A stretch of DNA of 64,000 nucleotides, from assembly GCF_000257665.1 (NCBI RefSeq), contig NZ_AJKR01000002.1, positions 1 through 64,000 on the forward strand, given 5' to 3'. Of the stretch, positions 53,242 through 62,035 are shown in pieces; the first letter of the stretch is position 1, and every line of letters begins with the position of its first letter. The notes beneath the pieces were generated by a model that saw only the letters and a list, made by a program, of their open reading frames with translations, was not told the origin of the DNA and did no database searches. The stretch is from Candidatus Aquiluna sp. IMCC13023 (GTDB lineage: Bacteria > Actinomycetota > Actinomycetes > Actinomycetales > Microbacteriaceae). The position numbers and the translations under genes are program-made.

Positions 53242-54261
53242 CTAGCTAGCGGCAGCAATCGAATCCAGAAGTGAGCCCATCCACTCTTGGTAGTTAGTGT
53301 CGTCTGGCAGTAACTCGTCGAACTTCAGAATAGGGACGCCTGACTCTTCGGCCAGACTCTTGAGCGCTTCGAGGGTGGGAGAAGTGACCTGCTCATTAAT
53401 TGCTAGAAACTGCAGCTTTCCAGAAGAAATAAGCTCCCGGGAGTCTGCCAAGACCCTGGCTGCAGACTCGAGGCCGGCCTCTTCCGCTTCAGCAAGCCCC
53501 TTTGGAGTTAGGTTTTCGTAGTCCAAATCGGTGAATAGCATCGTTGCCAGCGGGTGGGCCTCAAAGTAGTGCACATTAATGTCGGCAAGAGTTTGAACCC
53601 TTTGCTCTAGGACTGAAATGTCGGACACAAAAGCGCCTGCGTTATCGATGAAGTCCTGAGCATTATCAGGCTGTAGAACACCGAGCTTTTCGGCGAGGGA
53701 GATCGCTGCTTGCTCAACCAGGTGAAGGTCATACCAGATATGGTCGGAGCCATCACTCGCGTGAGCATGCTCGTCCGCGTGGTCTTCTTCACCATGCTCG
53801 TCCGCGTGGTCTTCTTCACCATGCTCGTCCGCGTGGTCTTCTTCACCATGCTCGTCCGCGTGGTCTTCTTCACCATGCTCTGTGTCGGTGCTCTCAAGAA
53901 TCTCGAACACGTTGAACACCTCAACGTTCGAAGTGCTGGCTAAAATCAGAGCAAAATCGTCGTAGCCTCCACCGTTCATAACAAACAGGTCGGCCTCAGT
54001 GATTGCAAGCTGATCCCTAGCGGTTGCATCGTAGGAGTGGGGATCTTGGGCGGGGTCGGAAATGATTGCAGTGACATCAAAAAATTCTCCGGCCACCTGG
54101 CCTACAATGTCGGACCAAACGTTTGTGGTGGTAACGATGGAGGGCCTTGACTCGGCTGCAGCTTCGTTCTCCTCGGTTACGGAAGTTCCGCAACCGGTCA
54201 GGGCAACAGTTGTTAGTGCGGCGGCGATTGCAGCGAATGCCTTAGTTGTATTTATTTTCAT
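53242..54261 (-). CDS. Zinc-binding lipoprotein, ZnuA-like with His-rich repeats (copy 2)
   Basis: 339 residues, same family as copy 1 but a true lipoprotein (lipobox ALTGC). Metal His residues are in DPHSYDATARDQL, DHIWYDLHLV and YFEAHPLATM. Between residues about 125 and 170 there is an acidic His-rich loop made of four exact copies of HGEEDHADE, likely collecting zinc or storing it. No transporter is attached; it probably shares ZnuBC. A Zur-like box overlaps its -35 region, and the mRNA appears to be leaderless. Confidence 0.93.
   Translation of the reverse strand: MKINTTKAFAAIAAALTTVALTGCGTSVTEENEAAAESRPSIVTTTNVWSDIVGQVAGEFFDVTAIISDPAQDPHSYDATARDQLAITEADLFVMNGGGYDDFALILASTSNVEVFNVFEILESTDTEHGEEDHADEHGEEDHADEHGEEDHADEHGEEDHADEHAHASDGSDHIWYDLHLVEQAAISLAEKLGVLQPDNAQDFIDNAGAFVSDISVLEQRVQTLADINVHYFEAHPLATMLFTDLDYENLTPKGLAEAEEAGLESAARVLADSRELISSGKLQFLAINEQVTSPTLEALKSLAEESGVPILKFDELLPDDTNYQEWMGSLLDSIAAAS
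53766..53873 (-). repeat. Four exact 27-bp tandem repeats encoding HGEEDHADE
   Basis: The 27-bp unit occurs at 53766-53792, 53793-53819, 53820-53846 and 53847-53873 with no base differences, then a partial copy. In-frame units add nine residues with two His and several Asp/Glu each. Perfect identity means recent expansion or ongoing copy-number change. Confidence 0.95.
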
Positions 54262-54267
54262 GCTCTG

Positions 54268-54297
54268 ATCTTAGCGCTTAATGAAAACGATTGTCAA
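54268..54297 (-). promoter_or_regulatory. Leaderless promoter and Zur-like box for znuA copy 2
   Basis: TTGACA (54297-54292) and TAAGAT (54273-54268) are 18 bases apart and read towards the gene; only six bases separate TAAGAT from the ATG, so transcription should start at the ATG itself. TGAAAACGATTGTCA at 54282-54296 matches the Zur consensus with few differences and overlaps the -35 box, so zinc-bound Zur would block RNA polymerase. Confidence 0.72.
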
Positions 54298-54303
54298 TAC
54301 CAT

Positions 54304-55614
54304 TTAGTCAAGCAGTAGGGCTGGCTCCTCTATAACGCTGGCCACATCCTGCACAAACCTGGAGGCAACATCGCCATCAACCACCCGGTGATCAAAGGTT
54401 GCACCGATAGTTGTTACCTGGCGAACCACAATCTCGTCGTCAACGACCCAGGGCTTTTTACGAATTGAACCGAGAGCCACAATTCCGACTTCACCGGGGT
54501 TCAAAATCGGCGTTCCAGTGTCAACACCGAAAACACCGATGTTGGTAATTGTGATGGTTCCCTCCTTCATGTCCTCGGGCGTGGTCTTGCCCTCTCTGGC
54601 GGTTGCAGCAAGCTTTTCGATCGCTGTTGCCAGCTCGATCATGTTCATGGCGTCGGCATCTTTGATGTTCGGAACTATCAAACCCCTCGGGGTTGCCGCC
54701 GCAATGCCTAGGTTCACAAAGTAGTGAACGATAATCTCGGTGTCCGACCAGGTTGAATTCACCATTCGATTTCTTCTGGCGGCCCAGATTATGGCTTTGG
54801 CCATAATCAAAAGTGGAGTTACTTTCACGCCGGCAAAATCAACCGATGCCTTTAGGCGCTTTACATACTCCATGGTCCTAGTCGCATCGACATCAACAAA
54901 GATGCTGACGTGAGGAGCGGTGAAGGCGCTTTTTACCATTGCGGTCGCAATCACCTTGCGCATGCCCTTGACCGGGATCCGCTCTTCTCGCTCTGAGGAA
55001 ACCGCTGGCGTGGTGAGGTTTTTGAAGACGCTAGCTTGGCTGGCACTGGAAATAACATCTTCTCTAGTTATTTCACCCCGGGTTCCCGAGCCGCTAACGG
55101 TGGCTAGATTCACGCCTAGTTCTTTGGCCATTTTTCTGATTGGTGGCTTGGCGATAATTGAGTCAGATGCCAAAGCCGCGGCACTCACCATTGCCACCGG
55201 CACCGCTGTTGCGGTGGCGGCTGGCTTTACCGGCCGGCCCCTGCGAGATTTAGCTTCACCGGCATCTCCGTAGCCAACCAAAGTTGGGATTTTGTATTCG
55301 GCTCCGGTGTCGGCCTCTTGAGCAACTGCAGGATGGGTGTCTGGCTTATCCGCGACCAACAATGGCGATTCGCCTGAGACTCGAACCGAAATAATCGGGG
55401 TGCCAACTTCGACGGTTTCACCGGCCTGAACCAAGAGCTCGTCCACTTCACCCTCGAACGGGCATGGCAGTTCCACAACTGATTTCGCGGTTTCGATTTC
55501 ACAAATTATTTGATTGACCGTGACGTGATCGCCCGGGGCGACAAGCCAGCTGACCATTTCGGCCTCGGTTAGCCCTTCGCCGACATCGGGCAGTGGGAAC
55601 TTCGCAATGCTCAT
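54304..55614 (-). CDS. 2-oxoacid dehydrogenase E2, dihydrolipoyl acyltransferase
   Basis: 436 residues. Lipoyl domain with the modified Lys in [10 protein letters not shown] near residue 43, a linker, a peripheral subunit-binding domain near 155-190 ([19 protein letters not shown]) and the catalytic domain with [16 protein letters not shown] near the C-terminus. Single lipoyl domain and neighbouring E1alpha/E1beta suggest a branched-chain or pyruvate complex of the Bkd/Pdh A-B-C type. Operon order E1alpha-E1beta-E2; no E3 gene is nearby, so a shared lpd is expected. Confidence 0.93.
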   Translation of the reverse strand: MSIAKFPLPDVGEGLTEAEMVSWLVAPGDHVTVNQIICEIETAKSVVELPCPFEGEVDELLVQAGETVEVGTPIISVRVSGESPLLVADKPDTHPAVAQEADTGAEYKIPTLVGYGDAGEAKSRRGRPVKPAATATAVPVAMVSAAALASDSIIAKPPIRKMAKELGVNLATVSGSGTRGEITREDVISSASQASVFKNLTTPAVSSEREERIPVKGMRKVIATAMVKSAFTAPHVSIFVDVDATRTMEYVKRLKASVDFAGVKVTPLLIMAKAIIWAARRNRMVNSTWSDTEIIVHYFVNLGIAAATPRGLIVPNIKDADAMNMIELATAIEKLAATAREGKTTPEDMKEGTITITNIGVFGVDTGTPILNPGEVGIVALGSIRKKPWVVDDEIVVRQVTTIGATFDHRVVDGDVASRFVQDVASVIEEPALLLD

Positions 55615-55625
55615 TTTGAGACTCC

Positions 55626-56609
55626 CTAGTAGGCCAGAGACCTGTCGATTGCTTCAAGAATACGGTCTGCATCAGGCAAAAATGCTTCTTCTAGCTTTGC
55701 AGGTGGATAGGGGGTGTCAAAACCACCGACACGTATCACCGGTGCTTCTAGGTTGTAGAAGGCCTCGTTGGAAATACGTGCCGCTATTTCGCTCGAGAGT
55801 GAGACATTCGTTGGAGCCTCGTGCACAATCACTGCCCTCGAGGTCTTCTTGACCGAAGCCATGATTGTTGGGTAATCGATTGGAGATAGCGACCGAAGAT
55901 CAATCACCTCGATGCTCACACCTTCTTCGGCACCAATTTCCGCAGCCTGAAGAGCGGCTGTGACCATTGGCCCATAGGCCAAAAGCGTGACCTGGGTTCC
56001 CTCGATCATGACCCTGGCATTGTGAAGCGGCATTGGCGCAGTATCGAGATTTACCGGGCCCTTTTGCCAGTAGCGGCGTTTTGGCTCGAGCATGATCACC
56101 GGGTCCGAAGACTCGATAGCCTGCTGCATCATCCAATAGGCATCGTTTGGATTAGAAGGTGTGACAACCCTTAGGCCAGGTGTGTGGGCAAAATATGCTT
56201 CTGGGCTCTCAGAGTGGTGCTCAACAGCGCCGATTCCACCGCCGTAAGGAATCCTGATAACCACCGGCATCTGCATTGAACCCTCGGACCGGTAGGTGAG
56301 TTTTGCAAGCTGGCTGGTGATCTGGTTGAAGGCTGGAAAAACAAAACCGTCGAACTGAATCTCTACCACTGGGCGATAGCCACGCATGGCCAGCCCGATT
56401 GCGGTTCCAACGATCCCAGACTCTGCAATTGGGGTATTAAATATTCTGCTTTGGCCAAACTCTTTATAGAGCCCCTCCGTTACGCGGAAAACGCCACCTA
56501 ATTCTGCGACGTCTTCACCAAACATTAGAACTTTTTCGTTCTTAAGCATCGCTTGCTGCAGGCCTGCGTTTAGCGCCTTTGAGATTGCCATGTCCTTGTA
56601 GCTACTCAT
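55626..56609 (-). CDS. 2-oxoacid dehydrogenase E1 component, beta subunit
   Basis: About 327 residues. [42 protein letters not shown] and [28 protein letters not shown] are the family blocks; the C-terminal transketolase domain has [21 protein letters not shown] 56609 overlaps the E1alpha stop by eight bases; a longer frame running into E1alpha is spurious. It binds TPP together with the alpha subunit. Located between E1alpha and E2. Confidence 0.94.
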   Translation of the reverse strand: MSSYKDMAISKALNAGLQQAMLKNEKVLMFGEDVAELGGVFRVTEGLYKEFGQSRIFNTPIAESGIVGTAIGLAMRGYRPVVEIQFDGFVFPAFNQITSQLAKLTYRSEGSMQMPVVIRIPYGGGIGAVEHHSESPEAYFAHTPGLRVVTPSNPNDAYWMMQQAIESSDPVIMLEPKRRYWQKGPVNLDTAPMPLHNARVMIEGTQVTLLAYGPMVTAALQAAEIGAEEGVSIEVIDLRSLSPIDYPTIMASVKKTSRAVIVHEAPTNVSLSSEIAARISNEAFYNLEAPVIRVGGFDTPYPPAKLEEAFLPDADRILEAIDRSLAY

Positions 56610-57720
56610 GGTCACCCATGCGCGCTTCGTAGGCTTCGAGCCAGGCTCGCTGCTTGTCAATTTCGGGGTGCTGCTCGGTGTAGACGTGGTTGAAGATGTT
56701 TCCCAGTGGAGGATCCTCAAGCGCAAAGGTTTCTGCGCGAATTTTCTTGGCTAGATCATCTCCGGCAACCTTTACCTCTTCGAAGAAGTCATCGCCGATG
56801 CCTTGCCTGCGCAAGAAGATTTCGAACCGCTTGATCGGGTCTTTGGCTTTCCACTCATCAACTTCTGCATCTTCCCGATATTTGCTCGGGTCATCGGATG
56901 TTGTGTGGGCGCCAATTCGATAAGTGAGTGCCTCCAGCAAGAACGGGCCATCTCCGGATCTGGCGTTATCCATGTGAAGCCTGGTTGCCGCATAGCAAGC
57001 CAAAACATCATTGCCATCTATGCGCATTCCTGGAACACCGAAGCCCTCGCCTCGGGTGTAAAGAGGCGCCTTGGTTTGACTGTCAATGTGAGAAGAAATG
57101 GCCCACTGATTGTTTTGGATAAAAAAGACAATGGGTGACTCGTTTACCGCTGCAAACAGCAGGCCTTCGGAAACATCACCCTCTGCGGTTGCACCGTCTC
57201 CAAAATACGAGATGACGGCTAAATCTTTTTCCCGGTCTCCGGTTCCAACTTTGCCATCCAGCTTCACGCCCATTGCATAGCCGACAGCATGTAGAACCTG
57301 GGTCGCAAGAACAATCGCGTAATGGTGAAAACGAGTTTCTTCTGGGTCCCAACCTCCGTGGTTAACCCCGCGCATCATTTTCAGAATAGAGATCAGTTCG
57401 ACTCCGTGAGTCAGAGCAACTCCGTGCTCTCGATAGCTTGGAAAGATGTGATCGTTTTTACCGACGGCATGGCCTGAGCCAATTTGAGCGCCCTCTTGGC
57501 CAATTGCTGGAACCCAAAGACCCAGCTGACCTTGCCGCTGCAAAGCGGTTGCCTCAACGTCAAACCTGCGAATGCGAGCCATGTCGGTATAAAGAAGTTT
57601 GAGGAAGTCTTGATCGAGCTCCTCGATTATCTTTCCGTATGCCTCATAGCCCTTGGGCACGCCGTAGGTTCCGTCGGGAGCTAAAAGCTGCAACATTGGT
57701 GGCTGATTTTCGGGGGTCAC
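56602..57720 (-). CDS. 2-oxoacid dehydrogenase E1 component, alpha subunit
   Basis: About 372 residues. The TPP motif is SYFGDGATAEGDVSEGLLF and continues to QNNQWAIS, and the phosphorylation-loop region is EALTYRIGAHTTSDDPSKYR. The N-terminus (MLQLLAPDGTYG) and GLWVPAIGQEGAQIG fit branched-chain-type E1alpha (BkdA/PdhA). GTG 57720 has AGGTGG upstream and is preferred over the TTG at 57759. First gene of the operon; it decarboxylates the 2-oxoacid. Whether pyruvate or branched-chain acids are used is unresolved. Confidence 0.92.
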   Translation of the reverse strand: MTPENQPPMLQLLAPDGTYGVPKGYEAYGKIIEELDQDFLKLLYTDMARIRRFDVEATALQRQGQLGLWVPAIGQEGAQIGSGHAVGKNDHIFPSYREHGVALTHGVELISILKMMRGVNHGGWDPEETRFHHYAIVLATQVLHAVGYAMGVKLDGKVGTGDREKDLAVISYFGDGATAEGDVSEGLLFAAVNESPIVFFIQNNQWAISSHIDSQTKAPLYTRGEGFGVPGMRIDGNDVLACYAATRLHMDNARSGDGPFLLEALTYRIGAHTTSDDPSKYREDAEVDEWKAKDPIKRFEIFLRRQGIGDDFFEEVKVAGDDLAKKIRAETFALEDPPLGNIFNHVYTEQHPEIDKQRAWLEAYEARMGDHE

Positions 57721-57758
57721 GCCACCTAATTTAGCTCGTTTACTGAAAGAATTGCCCA

Positions 57759-58184
57759 ATGTTGCGATTTCTGGTTAGCACAATTGTTAATGCCGTCGGC
57801 CTATGGGTTGCCACCTCGGTGGTCCCGCAGGTTCAACTAACCCCCTACGGAGGCAGTGGTTTCTGGAACATAGCAGGTTCGTTCCTGTTGGTTGGCGCGG
57901 TCTTTGGGCTGGTGAACGCAATTATTGCCCCGGTAATAAAGGTTCTTGCCTTCCCGCTTTACATAATCACCTTCGGACTTATCGCATTTGTTATCAACGG
58001 TGCGCTGTTGTTGCTCGTGGCTTGGCTGAGCACGGTAATTGGGGTGGATGTCTTCAGCATCGATGGCTTCACTTCTGAGGGCCTCGAAATTGAATCTCTT
58101 GGTTGGGCAATTTTGGCGGCCATAGTCATGAGCATTGCGAGCTTCTTCACCAGAGCGGTCCTAAAGGTATTGAAAATTCGTTAG
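57759..58184 (+). CDS. Phage holin family 4-like membrane protein
   Basis: 141 residues with four membrane segments. The pattern LRFLVSTIVNAVGLWVATSV, NAIIAPVIKVLAFPLYIITFGL and NGALLLLVAW is typical of the YvlD/phage_holin_4_2 family (PF04020), a chromosomal membrane protein group of unknown role rather than a phage gene. Divergent from the E1alpha gene. ATG 57759 with no clear Shine-Dalgarno. purB follows after a short gap. Confidence 0.87.
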   Translation: MLRFLVSTIVNAVGLWVATSVVPQVQLTPYGGSGFWNIAGSFLLVGAVFGLVNAIIAPVIKVLAFPLYIITFGLIAFVINGALLLLVAWLSTVIGVDVFSIDGFTSEGLEIESLGWAILAAIVMSIASFFTRAVLKVLKIR

Positions 58185-58259
58185 CCAATTGAGCTTATAA
58201 ATAACGAACACTTGGATACTCGCAGTGTGCTCAGGCCCCAAGTACGGCAAAATAGAGTC

Positions 58260-59645
58260 GTGACTCTTTCTTCGCAACCCCTAAGCCCTCTAGATGGCCG
58301 CTACCTATCTCAAGTTAGGGAGCTCGGCGAGCACCTCAGTGAGGCGGGTCTCAACAGAGCGAGGGTATTAGTCGAAGTTGAGTGGCTAATTTGGCTGGTT
58401 GAGAGAGATCTTCTCGGAACCAGTAAAGAGTTGTCGCTCGAAGAAAAGACCAAACTGCGTGATTTGGTAAAAGATTTTTCGGACGCTTCAGTGACAGAAC
58501 TCGCCGAAATAGAGGCAACCACTCGCCACGACGTCAAGGCAGTGGAGTATTTCGTAAGGAACGCTTTGTCAGCCATGAAGCGTGAAGATCTGGCCGAACT
58601 GGTTCACTTTGCCTGCACCTCGGAGGACATAAATAACCTCAGCTACGCAATAACTGTTCACGATGCCCTGGAGCGCGTTTGGTTACCGCGAGCCACGGAC
58701 ACAATCGTGAAGATCTCGAGAATGGCCAAGGAAATGGCGGCCATACCGATGCTTTCAAGAACCCACGGCCAACCTGCAACTCCGACAACGATGGGTAAAG
58801 AGCTGGCGGTATTCGCACACCGACTGAAACGACAAACCACAAAGGCCGCCAATCAGCAGATTCTGGGCAAGTTTTCCGGAGCAACCGGAACTTTCGCCGC
58901 CCATTTAGCAGCGGCGCCAAATGTCGACTGGGCCAAAGAGTCAAAAGAATTTGTTGAGCACTTAGGTTTTGACTGGAATCCACTCACCACCCAAATCGAA
59001 TCCCACGATTGGCAGGCTGAGCTTTACGCAACCATCAGCCACTTCAACAGAATCCTTCACAACCTTGCCACTGATGTTTGGGCCTACATCTCAATTGGTT
59101 ACTTCAAGCAGATACCGGTTGCTGGAGCAACTGGATCATCGACAATGCCCCACAAAATAAACCCGATTCGCTTCGAAAATGCCGAAGCGAACCTAGAACT
59201 TTCCTGTGCAGTGCTTGATTCACTCGCTCAAACCCTTGTCACCTCAAGAATGCAGCGTGACCTGACCGATTCCAGTGCTCAGCGAAACATCGGAGTGGGT
59301 TTTGGCCACTCTGTGCTCGCAATCGACAACGTGAACCGCGGTCTTGACGAAATAGCCATCAGTGAAGGTGTTCTCATGGCTGATCTGCTTGAAAACTGGG
59401 AAGTTCTTGGAGAAGCAATTCAAACCGCGATAAGGGCTGATGTGGCACGTGGCACGTCAAAGATTTCGGACCCTTACGCTCTTTTAAAAGAGCTGACGCG
59501 TGGCAAGAGTGTTGGCGAAGATGAGCTGTTGGCCTTTATTGACAAACTAGAGGTCTCTGAGCCAACAAAAGCCCGACTGCTAAAGCTAAAGCCACACACT
59601 TACGTGGGTCTCGCCGAGGCCCTCACCCAGCACCTAGAAGACTAA
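58260..59645 (+). CDS. purB: Adenylosuccinate lyase
   Basis: About 461 residues. It cleaves SAICAR and adenylosuccinate, releasing fumarate, in purine synthesis. N-terminal LSPLDGRYLSQVRELGEHLSE, TSEDINNLSYAITVHDAL, SRTHGQPATPTTMGKELA with the catalytic His, and the signature GSSTMPHKINPIRFENAE. GTG 58260 fits homologues; CAAAAT a few bases upstream and no Shine-Dalgarno suggest a leaderless mRNA. An upstream in-frame start is possible but lacks support. Confidence 0.97.
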   Translation: MTLSSQPLSPLDGRYLSQVRELGEHLSEAGLNRARVLVEVEWLIWLVERDLLGTSKELSLEEKTKLRDLVKDFSDASVTELAEIEATTRHDVKAVEYFVRNALSAMKREDLAELVHFACTSEDINNLSYAITVHDALERVWLPRATDTIVKISRMAKEMAAIPMLSRTHGQPATPTTMGKELAVFAHRLKRQTTKAANQQILGKFSGATGTFAAHLAAAPNVDWAKESKEFVEHLGFDWNPLTTQIESHDWQAELYATISHFNRILHNLATDVWAYISIGYFKQIPVAGATGSSTMPHKINPIRFENAEANLELSCAVLDSLAQTLVTSRMQRDLTDSSAQRNIGVGFGHSVLAIDNVNRGLDEIAISEGVLMADLLENWEVLGEAIQTAIRADVARGTSKISDPYALLKELTRGKSVGEDELLAFIDKLEVSEPTKARLLKLKPHTYVGLAEALTQHLED

Positions 59646-59657
59646 CTAACTAAAAAG

Positions 59658-59870
59658 TTAGCGAAGGCGCGGCTTGTTGGGGTCTGGGTCATCTGGCTTG
59701 AAGCTCAGATCAAGAGTGGCAATAATCACAAGCGAGACTATGAAGGTCACTAGGCCCCAAATAAAAGCCTGCTCAACAAATCTGGTTCCGAAAAGAACGA
59801 TGAGTCCAACAAACAGGGCGGCAATGGTTGACATAACCATATAACTTTTGAGGTTTCCGAATCGCTTCAC
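59658..59870 (-). CDS. Small two-span membrane protein
   Basis: 70 residues with two hydrophobic segments (about 12-30 and 34-52) and a polar tail DLSFKPDDPDPNKPRLR. I do not recognise a family beyond a generic actinobacterial small membrane protein. GTG 59870 follows the previous stop closely; ATG 59840 is an alternative. It continues the short string of membrane genes downstream of dnaB. Confidence 0.7.
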   Translation of the reverse strand: MKRFGNLKSYMVMSTIAALFVGLIVLFGTRFVEQAFIWGLVTFIVSLVIIATLDLSFKPDDPDPNKPRLR

Positions 59871-59879
59871 TCCTCAAGC

Positions 59880-60383
59880 CTACTTCGGTTGAGGTGTGGC
59901 TGCGGCTATACCCCAGAAAACACCGCTAATCGCCAGATATGCACCCAAGAAACCAACGGCACTGACCTCATCGAGTGGAGCAACCAAAAACAGCAACCCA
60001 AGTACCAGGCTGAAACCAGCGCTTATGGCGAAATCTCGCCCAATTCCGACCCGGAAGCCCTCCCGTTTTGCCAGATAGCCCTCGAACGCAGCGAAAGAAA
60101 GCCCGAACAGTCCGACCAGGGGCAAAAACACCAGGGGCTGGATTTCTGAATACAAAAAAGTGCCTGCGCTCAATAATCCAATTAGCGTTGCAATCAACAT
60201 CAGCGGGGCTAATTGCTTGTGGTTTTTGGTGAAAAGAATGTAGGCCAAAGAGCTAAGGCCGACTGCCAACCCGAAACCGGCCACAACTGCCGTGCCGACG
60301 GCAAAAGTGTGAGCTTGACTGAAGGTTATAAACACACCCAGGCCGAAAGCGAAAGCGGCCCTTAGGCCAAAGAGAATTTGCAC
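59880..60383 (-). CDS. Hypothetical multi-span membrane protein
   Basis: 167 residues with about six membrane segments (for example FLPLVGLFGLSFAAFEGYLA and AVGFLGAYLAISGVFWGIAA). Its overall shape resembles DUF308/HdeD-like proteins but I cannot confirm that. GTG start at 60383, four bases after the dnaB stop, so probably co-transcribed with dnaB. Function unknown. Confidence 0.75.
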   Translation of the reverse strand: MQILFGLRAAFAFGLGVFITFSQAHTFAVGTAVVAGFGLAVGLSSLAYILFTKNHKQLAPLMLIATLIGLLSAGTFLYSEIQPLVFLPLVGLFGLSFAAFEGYLAKREGFRVGIGRDFAISAGFSLVLGLLFLVAPLDEVSAVGFLGAYLAISGVFWGIAAATPQPK

Positions 60384-60387
60384 GAGA

Positions 60388-61731
60388 TTAGCTTGGCATA
60401 TTTACAAAGCGCGAGTACTGACCGTGGAATGCAACCGTGACGGTTCCGGTCGGACCGTTTCGCTGTTTTGCAAGGATCAGGTCCGCTTCGCCGGCCCTTG
60501 GGTGATCGCGCTCGTAAATTCCCTCTCGGTGCAACAGCACGACAACATCAGCATCCTGCTCCAGCGATCCGGACTCTCGAAGGTGAGAAAGCTCGGGGCG
60601 CTTGTCCTTGGACTGCTCCGCCTGACGGTTTAGCTGCGATAGCGCAACGACTGGAAGGCCCAACTCTTTAGCCAAGAGCTTGAGCGCCCTTGAGAACTCG
60701 GAAACCTCTTGCTGGCGAGATTCAACCTTCTTGCCGCTGGACATCAGCTGGATATAGTCAATAACCACGAGCTTCAGATCAACCTGCTGAGCCAAACGTC
60801 TGCATTTGGCTCTAATTTCAACCAGGGACATGTTTGGGCTGTCATCAATGTAGAGCGGGGCATCATTGATTCGACCGCGGACGGCTGCAAGCCTGGTCCA
60901 GTCGCCCTCGGAAATTGTTCCCTTACGCATACTTTGGAGGTAAATCGAACTTTCTGCGCTCAACATGCGCATTGCGATCTCGGAACGACCCATTTCCAAA
61001 GAGAAAAAGATTGTTGCCTGATTATGTCTAACCGATGCGTTCCTTGCGATATCCAGGGCGAAGGTCGACTTACCAACCGCCGGCCGTGCGGCGACAATAA
61101 TCAGCTGCCCGGCGTGTAGCCCGTGGGTATAGGCATCAAGATCTGTGAAACCGGTTGGGGTTCCGGTCATCTCCCCGCCACGGTTTTGCGCCAACTCGAT
61201 ATCGTGAATAGCGGCCTCTAGGGAATCGCTCAAGCCCACGTAATCCTCTTTAGATGACTGACTCGAGACTTTGTAGACCTCGGCCTGAGCCTGGTTCACT
61301 AGATCTTCGACCTCACCCTGGCTGTCATAACCGGATTGTGCAATTCTGGTTCCAGCATCAATCAGTCTGCGCAAAATAGCCTTGTCACCAACAATTTTCG
61401 CGTAGTAGCCGGCATTGGCGGCGGTTGGCACGTAGCTGGCCAGGGAGTGAAGGTAGTCAGAGCCTCCGGCTTTTAGTAAGTTTCCCTGCTTATTCAGTTC
61501 GTCGGTAACCGCGATCACATCGGTTGGCTCACCGCGACCGAACAGGTTCAAGATTGCGTTGTAAATAAGTTCGTGTTTGCCAGCGTAAAAATCGACACCG
61601 GCTATTTCTTCAACAACCTCGGCGACTGCCTCTTGGCTCAGCAGCATCCCACCGAGAGTGGACTGTTCTGCCTCAAGGTTGTGAGGTGCTACTCGAGGGT
61701 CAGATGCTGTAACGGTTGACAACATCGACAT
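60388..61731 (-). CDS. dnaB: Replicative DNA helicase
   Basis: 447 residues. N-terminal domain (PHNLEAEQSTLGGMLLSQEAV), linker, and RecA-like C-terminal domain with Walker A AARPAVGKSTFALDIARN near residue 215, Walker B KLVVIDYIQLM, the arginine-containing SQLNRQAEQS and the DnaB signature LRESGSLEQDADVV. No intein is visible. ATG 61731 has GGAGGAA. Upstream lies a cluster of DnaA boxes, so DnaA may control its expression. Unwinds DNA at the replication fork. Confidence 0.97.
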   Translation of the reverse strand: MSMLSTVTASDPRVAPHNLEAEQSTLGGMLLSQEAVAEVVEEIAGVDFYAGKHELIYNAILNLFGRGEPTDVIAVTDELNKQGNLLKAGGSDYLHSLASYVPTAANAGYYAKIVGDKAILRRLIDAGTRIAQSGYDSQGEVEDLVNQAQAEVYKVSSQSSKEDYVGLSDSLEAAIHDIELAQNRGGEMTGTPTGFTDLDAYTHGLHAGQLIIVAARPAVGKSTFALDIARNASVRHNQATIFFSLEMGRSEIAMRMLSAESSIYLQSMRKGTISEGDWTRLAAVRGRINDAPLYIDDSPNMSLVEIRAKCRRLAQQVDLKLVVIDYIQLMSSGKKVESRQQEVSEFSRALKLLAKELGLPVVALSQLNRQAEQSKDKRPELSHLRESGSLEQDADVVVLLHREGIYERDHPRAGEADLILAKQRNGPTGTVTVAFHGQYSRFVNMPS

Positions 61732-61799
61732 AAGATTCCTCCAGAACTAGATAAGACATGTATAGCTTGGGGCAGTGACACTTTGCGTACAAATCAGTC

Positions 61800-61975
61800 T
61801 GTGGATAACTGTGGATAACCCTGTGGAAACACGCCGATGATTTTGGTCTTCGCCTGTGGATAACCTGTGGATAAATAAACTGATATGTACTTTTTGCCCA
61901 GTGTTTTACTGGTTTCTGCCTGTGGATAACAAAATCTCTGAAAAGCCTAAAGCTCAGGCTTAGGGTTGTGGAAAA
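61800..61975. promoter_or_regulatory. Cluster of DnaA boxes upstream of dnaB
   Basis: TGTGGATAA, the complement of the consensus TTATCCACA, occurs exactly at 61800-61808, 61810-61818, 61855-61863, 61866-61874 and 61921-61929, all in one orientation. Near matches are TGTGGAAAC at 61822-61830 and TGTGGAAAA at 61967-61975. The region is A/T-rich in places and lies in the 304-base dnaB/rplI gap. It may be a DnaA titration or transcription-control site. The usual actinobacterial origin is beside dnaA-dnaN, probably beyond the right edge of the window. Confidence 0.9.
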
Positions 61976-61982
61976 CAACCAA

Positions 61983-62023
61983 ATAAAAAGGACAACCCAC
62001 ACTTTTTCGTGTGGGTTGTCCTT
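61983..62023 (-). terminator. Rho-independent terminator after rplI
   Basis: GGACAACCCACAC (61990-62002) pairs perfectly with 62009-62021 around a six-base loop, extended by two A/T pairs. A U-run follows on the minus strand. It ends the rpsF-ssb-rpsR-rplI operon just before the DnaA boxes. Confidence 0.93.
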
Positions 62024-62035
62024 CAGAAAATTGTG

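Noticed and set aside
57759-58184. Phage remnant because of the holin-like protein
   Set aside because: This family is a chromosomal membrane protein group and no other phage genes are near.
61732-62035. Chromosomal origin of replication at the dnaB/rplI gap
   Set aside because: The boxes are suggestive, but dnaA and dnaN are not here and actinobacterial origins are normally between them. I kept it as a DnaA-box cluster instead.
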